A DNA stretch of 11,059 nucleotides, taken from NCBI GenBank assembly GCA_029256645.1, contig JAQSXM010000078.1, positions 1 to 11,059 of the forward strand, read 5' to 3'. A program made the translations under genes and the position numbers. The notes beneath the pieces were generated by a model. That model did no database searches. It was not told the origin of the DNA and saw only the letters and a list, made by a program, of their open reading frames with translations. This document shows positions 6,800 through 11,059 of the stretch, one piece after another. This stretch comes from Sporomusa sp. (GTDB lineage Bacteria > Bacillota_C > Negativicutes > Sporomusales > Sporomusaceae). Each line of letters starts with the position of its first letter. Position 1 is the first letter of the stretch.

Positions 6800-6858
6800 A
6801 TTTCGACAAAAAAAGTGAAATATATCTTATTTTTCAAAGAAATATGTCGAAATATATT
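6800..6858 (+). promoter_or_regulatory. AT-rich leader with inverted and direct repeats before the chemotaxis receptor gene
   Basis: ATTTCGACA (6800-6808) and TGTCGAAAT (6845-6853) are perfect inverted repeats 36 nt apart. Within and after them, GAAATAT[AG]T[CT] occurs three times (6817-6826, 6839-6848 and 6849-6858), the last two in direct tandem. TATTAT (6855-6860) could be a -10 box but no good -35 is seen. The arrangement suggests operator sites or an RNA stem in the leader; no regulator is identified. Confidence 0.35.
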
Positions 6859-6911
6859 ATAGCGGGTAAACACGAGTTTATATTTATAACCATGATAATT
6901 AGGAGGAATCT

Positions 6912-8663
6912 TTGTTGTTTAGAAGTTTTTCAGACTTAAAAATGGGAGCGAAAATCAGTTTTTCATTAATTTTTATTCTTGGCTTACTTGGTGCCATTGC
7001 TGGAACTTCAATATTCTCATCTTATGCGCTCAAATCGGAGATTCAAGATATTGAGGTTTCTAATAAACGGTCTATTCTGGCAGCAAAAGCAGAAAATGAA
7101 TATACCGGGGCGGTCTTGGAGATCAGACGATTTATTGCTGACGGTGATGATAAATACAGCAAAAATTTTGAAGACAAGTTAAATAATGTTCTGGTATTAG
7201 AGTCTCAACTGCTTGATCTGACCGGTGCTGAGCAAAAAAAAGGGATTGAAAAGCTAATTCAGGATACAACAAGTTATAAAACTGGAGTAACAGAACAACT
7301 GATTCCAATTCTACGGCAGCAGTTTATTGAAAAGCAGGCAGGAAATACTATTAAATATAACGATTTAGCTGGACAGTCGACCGTAGTAACCCGCAACTTG
7401 ACACCATTTGCCCAAAGTATTCAGCAAACACTGCATACTGAAATGGAAGAGAATTCAAAAGTGTCTGCAGAAAAAGTGAATTCTGCGCAAAAACGCAACA
7501 CTGACGCGGTAATTACATCTGTTACCGTCGGGATCATCTCGCTGTTGGCAGGAGCTGCTCTAAGCATAATCTTGACAAAGATGGTTACCCGGCCGATTCA
7601 AGCCGTGACAAAGCAGTTAGATCAAATGGCAGAGGGTAATTATACTGGTCAAATAGATGTTCAACTGCAAAAACGCAAAGATGAATTCGGTAATGTTGCC
7701 GCTTCATTGGCGTATTTGCAGCAAAATACGCGGGCTTTGCTCTTACAAGTTCAACAGGGAGCAGAGCATCTGGCAGCTTCATCAGAACAATTGACTGCAA
7801 GCGCTGAACAATCAGCACAAGCGACTCAGCAAGTGGCCACAGCTATTAATCAGGTTGCTTCGGGAGTTGAGCAACAAGTATCGGCAGTGAACAGCACTGT
7901 AGTCGTCGTAGAAAAAATGTCGTCCAGTATTGAATTTGCAGCAGTTAGTGCTAACGGTGTGACCGCTATTTCAGAACAGGCTGCTTATGCTGTACAGGCA
8001 GGAATGCAATCGATTGCAGCAGCTGTTGACCAAATGAACAGTATTGAAAGATCCGTTTCCGGCTCAGCTAACGTTGTTACTAAGCTCGGTGAGCGGTCTA
8101 AGGAGATTGGCCAAATTGTAGACACTATCTCTGGAATTGCCGGTCAAACCAATCTGCTGGCGCTTAATGCCGCAATCGAAGCTGCCCGCGCTGGAGAGCA
8201 AGGCAGAGGGTTTGCCGTTGTTGCGGAGGAGGTCCGTAAACTTGCTGAACAATCACAACTGGCGGCAAAACAGATAGCCGATTTAATTACCGAGATTCAA
8301 ACAGACACCGAAAAAGCAGTTTTCACTATGGCCGACGGCACGCACGAAGTAAAGATAGGAAGTGAAGTTGTAGGTTTGGCAGGTAAAGCATTTAACGATA
8401 TTGCTGTCCTCATAACCCAGGTATCGGCCCAGATAAAAGAGATCTCGGCGTCTGTACATCAGATGTCTGCCGGGAGCCAGCAAATAGTTAAGGCTGTTCA
8501 CTCTGTTGATAGTGTAAGCAAAAATACTGCCGGTCAAACGCAGACCGTTTCAGCAGCTACTGAGGAGCAGGCGGCCTCAATGCAGGAGATTACCTCATCC
8601 AGTCAGGTGTTGGCGAAAATGGCTGAAGAATTGCAAGAGTCAGTACAAAAGTTTAAAGTATAA
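6912..8663 (+). CDS. Methyl-accepting chemotaxis protein
   Basis: 583 aa; TTG start (6912 or the adjacent TTG 6915) 5 or 8 nt after AGGAGG (6901-6906). Topology is standard: a first membrane helix at about 15-38, and an extracytoplasmic helical sensor of about 160 residues resembling a four-helix-bundle domain. A second membrane helix at about 198-222 is followed by a HAMP domain (223-275) containing [20 protein letters not shown] long Gln/Ala-rich methyl-accepting coiled coil completes the protein. The hairpin tip that contacts CheA/CheW is the invariant stretch around residues 407-440 ([20 protein letters not shown], then [20 protein letters not shown]). The protein senses an extracellular cue and controls flagellar rotation; the ligand is unknown. 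No CheA-docking pentapeptide tether for CheR is seen at the C-terminus. The gene looks more AT-rich than the 2-5576 cluster and stands as its own transcription unit. Confidence 0.95.
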   Translation: MLFRSFSDLKMGAKISFSLIFILGLLGAIAGTSIFSSYALKSEIQDIEVSNKRSILAAKAENEYTGAVLEIRRFIADGDDKYSKNFEDKLNNVLVLESQLLDLTGAEQKKGIEKLIQDTTSYKTGVTEQLIPILRQQFIEKQAGNTIKYNDLAGQSTVVTRNLTPFAQSIQQTLHTEMEENSKVSAEKVNSAQKRNTDAVITSVTVGIISLLAGAALSIILTKMVTRPIQAVTKQLDQMAEGNYTGQIDVQLQKRKDEFGNVAASLAYLQQNTRALLLQVQQGAEHLAASSEQLTASAEQSAQATQQVATAINQVASGVEQQVSAVNSTVVVVEKMSSSIEFAAVSANGVTAISEQAAYAVQAGMQSIAAAVDQMNSIERSVSGSANVVTKLGERSKEIGQIVDTISGIAGQTNLLALNAAIEAARAGEQGRGFAVVAEEVRKLAEQSQLAAKQIADLITEIQTDTEKAVFTMADGTHEVKIGSEVVGLAGKAFNDIAVLITQVSAQIKEISASVHQMSAGSQQIVKAVHSVDSVSKNTAGQTQTVSAATEEQAASMQEITSSSQVLAKMAEELQESVQKFKV

Positions 8664-8686
8664 ACTGATCATCTGGTGAAATACTA
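8658..8686 (+). promoter_or_regulatory. Candidate sigma-G-type (forespore) promoter for sspH
   Basis: GTATA (8658-8662), 17 nt, then AATACTA (8680-8686). This agrees with the recalled Bacillus sigma-G consensus GHATR...CATNHTA at 5/5 and 6/7 positions. It overlaps the chemotaxis gene stop codon. Transcription would begin around 8693, just ahead of the sspH ribosome binding site. Fits the expected forespore timing of SASP genes, but short promoter matches can occur by chance. Confidence 0.45.
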
Positions 8687-8703
8687 CTCCTCAAAAGGGG
8701 TGG
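8684..8703 (+). promoter_or_regulatory. Hairpin sequestering the sspH ribosome binding site
   Basis: CTACTCCT (8684-8691) pairs with AGGGGTGG (8696-8703) through eight pairs, two of them G-U, around a CAAA tetraloop. The 3' arm contains the AAGGGG ribosome binding site of sspH. A long transcript reading through from the chemotaxis gene would mask this site. Confidence 0.45.
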
Positions 8704-8708
8704 CTAAG

Positions 8709-8903
8709 ATGAAAGTGACAAGAGCTGAAGAGATTATGAAGTCTGAAGAGGTTATCGGCGTAAAGTACCGCAATAATTATGTCTGGATTGAAGACGTGAA
8801 TAAAGAACGCAGTACAGCCCATGTTACCTATCTTGAGAAACACAATACAGTTCATGTTGATGTGGACCAGCTCGAAGAAACTGGTCTGATAGAAATGCAG
8901 TAG
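8709..8903 (+). CDS. sspH: H-type small acid-soluble spore protein
   Basis: 64 aa. The pattern MKVTRAEEIMKSEEVIGVKY, then VWIEDVNKERSTAHVTYLE and VHVDVDQLEETG follows SspH. That family reads M.v.RA.EI..S...a.V.Y.g..V.I..V.e...TA.V..l....v.V.V..L.E. The SspH family is about 59-65 aa. These minor SASPs are made in the forespore and stay in the spore core; unlike alpha/beta SASPs their exact role is unclear. ATG 8709 is 8 nt after AAGGGG (8695-8700); the in-frame GTG at 8676 lacks family support. The gap from the chemotaxis gene is 45 nt with no terminator. Presence of the gene indicates a spore-forming host. Confidence 0.88.
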   Translation: MKVTRAEEIMKSEEVIGVKYRNNYVWIEDVNKERSTAHVTYLEKHNTVHVDVDQLEETGLIEMQ

Positions 8904-9030
8904 ACTAGCCAAGACAGTCTGTTTATGCGCATGTCTTAGGTTACTAAATTATTTTTATGACTGTATGGTTGCCAGAAGCAGGAACATGCCAATATTTGTA
9001 GTATATATTACTAACAAGGACGACATAATT

Positions 9031-9060
9031 AAACCGCCTACTACTGGCGGTTTTCTCTTT
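9031..9060 (+). terminator. Rho-independent terminator (possible attenuator) immediately upstream of cydD
   Basis: AAACCGCC (9031-9038) and GGCGGTTT (9046-9053) form a perfect 8-bp stem with a 7-nt loop, followed by TTCTCTTTA. It ends only about 7 nt before the cydD ribosome binding site. It either ends sspH transcripts or, if a promoter lies in 8904-9030, attenuates cydDC. Confidence 0.8.
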
Positions 9061-9066
9061 ATAGGC

Positions 9067-9072
9067 AGGTGA
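9067..9072 (+). promoter_or_regulatory. Ribosome binding site pointing to a CTG start for cydD
   Basis: AGGTGA overlaps an in-frame TGA (9070-9072), so cydD must start after it. It is 6 nt from CTG 9079, 9 nt from ATT 9082 and 21 nt from TTG 9094. This favours a non-standard start codon. Confidence 0.5.
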
Positions 9073-9078
9073 AATAAG

Positions 9079-10830
9079 CTGATTGACAGGCATTTGAGTC
9101 AACAGGCAATGACGCAGCGCGGTTTACTGGCTGTGGTTGTTGGGTTAGGGGTAAGTGGCGGGGCCTTGGCAGTTGCGCAGGCCTATTATCTAACTCAGGT
9201 AATTGACAGGATCTTTTTGGGCAGGCAAGACTTAGCAGCCGTCGCGGATACCTTATGGTTGCTTACCGGCCTGGCTTGCTTACGGGCGATTACGACATAT
9301 CTCGAAGAAGTACAGGCTTTCAATCTGGCGACAGTGATAAAAACAGCCCTTCGGGAACGGTTGACGCGCCATTTGTTCAGCCTAGGTCCGGTGACGCTTG
9401 CCAATCAGCAAGCTGGTGAGTTGATAAACATTGTCAGCACAGGGGTAGAAAATCTGGAACCCTACTTTGCCAAATATCTGCCGCAATTAGCTAAAGCATT
9501 CTTTATTCCGGTATTGATTCTAGTTGTGGTGTGGCCGCTTGATCGGACTACGGCGGCTATAATGCTGGTGACTGCACCCCTAATCCCGCTATTTATGGTT
9601 CTCATCGGCAAAGCGGCCGAACGGAGGAATAGCCGGCAATGGGAGACCTTAAATAATATGAGCGCCCACTTCTTGGATGTGCTGGCCGGGTTGGCAACCC
9701 TAAAAATATTTGGGAGGAGCCTTGAGCAGATAACAATTATTAACAGAGTTGGCCGGGAGTTTCGTGATGCTACCCTTGATGTACTCAAAGTTGCTTTTCT
9801 GTCAGCTCTGGCGTTGGAGCTTCTGGCAACCATCAGCACGGCACTGGTTGCCGTAGCCCTGGGTCTCAGGCTGCTTTACGGTGAAGTTGCTTTTACTCAG
9901 GCCTTTTTTGTGCTGCTGCTAACACCTGAATATTATCTGCCACTGCGCCTCTTAGGCAGTCAGTTTCATGCCGGAATGACCGGAAAAACGGCTGCTGCTG
10001 ATATATTTCGGCTATTGGCACTAACCGGGGGAAATCGTGCTGACGGTATTGAACCGTTTTCGCCTCAGCAGCAGATTACACTTACATTTAATCAGATTTA
10101 CGCTACTTACCAAAACGGAGAGCGTCCGGCTTTAGCTGAAATATCCTTTATGCTGGAGGCAGGTCAGCATTTGGCTATTGTTGGACCGAGTGGGGCTGGT
10201 AAAAGTACGGTTGCTGCCCTGATTCTAGGGTTCATTGCACCTGCTTCAGGAAAAATTACGGTCAATGGCCAAGACCTTTCATCACTCAAACCAGCGGAGT
10301 GGTTACGTAATGTGGCCTTTGTGCCACAACGGCCACATTTGTTTCAGGGGACAGTGGCGGACAATATTCGTTTAGCCAGGCCCGATGCGTCTATGGCCGC
10401 TGTTATTCAGGCTGGAGAAGCAGCCGGGGCGCATGATTTTATTAGCCGCTTGCCTAATGGCTATGAAACGTTGGTAGGAGAAGGCGGCCGGAGTTTGAGC
10501 GGTGGTGAATGCCAGCGATTGGCAATTGCCAGGGCATTCTTACAAGATGCGCCGCTACTTATATTAGATGAGGCAGCACGTGGTCTGGATGTTACCTCGC
10601 AGGCAATGTTGGATACCGCATTAGCTCGGCTGCTCACCGGGCGGACTGCGATTATTATTGCCCACCGCCTGACAACCGTGCGGCAGGCTGACAAAATTAT
10701 TGTGTTGACAGAGGGCAACATTGCTGAGACAGGCACACATGCTGAATTACTTAAGAACCAGGGCGTGTACAGTCAACTTGTAGATGCAGCCCAAGCCAGG
10801 GAGGTGACAGTATGCTCAAGCTTTTATTAG
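9079..10830 (+). CDS. cydD: CydD subunit of the CydDC ABC transporter (cytochrome bd assembly)
   Basis: 583 aa if started at CTG 9079, 578 aa from TTG 9094. The N-terminus (L)IDRHLSQQAM then LAVAQAYYLTQVIDRIFLG matches CydD (MIDRRLL...; LAVAQAWLLS). The membrane domain (about residues 15-310) has several hydrophobic helices, followed by the nucleotide-binding domain: Walker A GPSGAGKST (369-377), signature LSGGE (473-477), Walker B LLILDE (493-498) and H-loop histidine H529. CydDC is required for cytochrome bd oxidase assembly. It was long described as a cysteine/glutathione exporter and more recently proposed to move haem. The gene overlaps cydC by 19 nt. cydAB are not in the window. CydD rather than CydC is indicated by the N-terminal signature and gene order. 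Confidence 0.92.
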   Translation: MIDRHLSQQAMTQRGLLAVVVGLGVSGGALAVAQAYYLTQVIDRIFLGRQDLAAVADTLWLLTGLACLRAITTYLEEVQAFNLATVIKTALRERLTRHLFSLGPVTLANQQAGELINIVSTGVENLEPYFAKYLPQLAKAFFIPVLILVVVWPLDRTTAAIMLVTAPLIPLFMVLIGKAAERRNSRQWETLNNMSAHFLDVLAGLATLKIFGRSLEQITIINRVGREFRDATLDVLKVAFLSALALELLATISTALVAVALGLRLLYGEVAFTQAFFVLLLTPEYYLPLRLLGSQFHAGMTGKTAAADIFRLLALTGGNRADGIEPFSPQQQITLTFNQIYATYQNGERPALAEISFMLEAGQHLAIVGPSGAGKSTVAALILGFIAPASGKITVNGQDLSSLKPAEWLRNVAFVPQRPHLFQGTVADNIRLARPDASMAAVIQAGEAAGAHDFISRLPNGYETLVGEGGRSLSGGECQRLAIARAFLQDAPLLILDEAARGLDVTSQAMLDTALARLLTGRTAIIIAHRLTTVRQADKIIVLTEGNIAETGTHAELLKNQGVYSQLVDAAQAREVTVCSSFY

Positions 10831-11059
10831 GCAGCAGGAGCACATTGTGGATGGCTGCCGCCACCTGTATAGTAGGCAGTTTAACCATTTATGCCAGTAT
10901 TGGTCTTCTCGCGGCTTCGGCCTGGTTGATTTCAACGGCTGCTCTCCATCCGCAAATTGCCGCTTTGTCTGTAGCCATTGTCGGGGTGCGGTTTTTTGGT
11001 CTGGCACGGGCGGTCTGCCGTTACTTGGAACGGTATTTGAGCCATGATGTTACCTTTCG
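10812..11059 (+). CDS. cydC: CydC subunit of the CydDC ABC transporter, 3'-truncated by window edge
   Basis: The frame runs from ATG 10812 to the right edge with no stop (82 codons plus two bases). The start is supported by GGAGG (10800-10804) 7 nt upstream. The segments TIYASIGLLAASAWLISTAAL, VGVRFFGLARAV and CRYLERYLSHDVTF are the conserved CydC N-terminal membrane-domain signature (ASIGLLALSGWFI; VRFFALLRTVGRYLERLVSHDATF). The ATPase domain lies outside the window. It overlaps the end of cydD by 19 nt in another frame, so the two subunits are translationally coupled, as expected for a 1:1 heterodimer. Confidence 0.9.
   Translation, partial: MLKLLLGSRSTLWMAAATCIVGSLTIYASIGLLAASAWLISTAALHPQIAALSVAIVGVRFFGLARAVCRYLERYLSHDVTF

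Noticed and set aside
8911..8937. Hairpin AAGACA/TGTCTT after sspH
   Set aside because: Only 6 AT-leaning pairs with a 15-nt loop and no adjacent T-run; too weak to call a terminator when a clear one lies at 9031-9060.
9462..9839. Minus-strand open frame of 125 codons inside cydD
   Set aside because: Shadow of the cydD membrane domain; no independent evidence.
1..11059. Mobile element, CRISPR array or tRNA
   Set aside because: No transposase or integrase signatures, no regularly spaced repeats and no tRNA-like cloverleaf were seen on either strand.

Overview
The window looks like a chromosomal segment of an endospore-forming, Gram-positive-lineage bacterium (Firmicutes). The best single clue is an H-type small acid-soluble spore protein gene (sspH) at 8709-8903. 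Strong AGGAGG-type ribosome binding sites, frequent GTG/TTG starts, a methyl-accepting chemotaxis protein and cydDC suggest a motile spore-former, possibly a Negativicutes relative of Sporomusa/Pelosinus. That placement is inference and was not checked by any search. All genes I can support are on the + strand.

Region 1 (2-5576) is a tightly packed cluster of six genes. In order they are a WD40 beta-propeller protein (cut by the left edge), an Hsp70-like protein with degenerate nucleotide-binding motifs, a DUF1257/Ycf35-like protein, a Ycf46-like AAA+ ATPase, a DUF2997 small protein and an NrdG-like radical SAM protein. Gaps are 0-26 nt, the last two genes overlap by ATGA, and a strong intrinsic terminator (5642-5672) closes the unit. 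DUF1257, DUF2997 and Ycf46 are best known from cyanobacteria and plastids. Here they sit in what appears to be a non-photosynthetic spore-former with a divergent chaperone-like ATPase, a scaffold and an orphan radical SAM activase. This is the most promising candidate for an undescribed system; its function is unknown. It may be a protein-remodelling machine, with the AAA+ ATPase as motor, the Hsp70-like protein and propeller as adaptors, and the radical SAM enzyme as modifier or activator.

Region 2 (5778-6791) is a short pair with its own terminator: a RimJ/RimL-type GNAT acetyltransferase and a GlcG/HbpS-family (DUF336) protein. Region 3 (about 6792-8903) holds a chemotaxis receptor preceded by an AT-rich leader with repeats, followed by sspH. 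The short gap before sspH contains a sigma-G-like promoter and a hairpin that hides the sspH ribosome binding site. Region 4 (9031-11059) starts with an intrinsic terminator directly ahead of cydD, then cydD (apparently starting at a CTG codon) and the first 82 codons of cydC, cut by the right edge. Together they encode the heterodimeric ABC transporter needed to assemble cytochrome bd oxidase.

No tRNA, rRNA, CRISPR array, insertion sequence or phage gene was seen. No gene-free stretch exceeds 300 bases.
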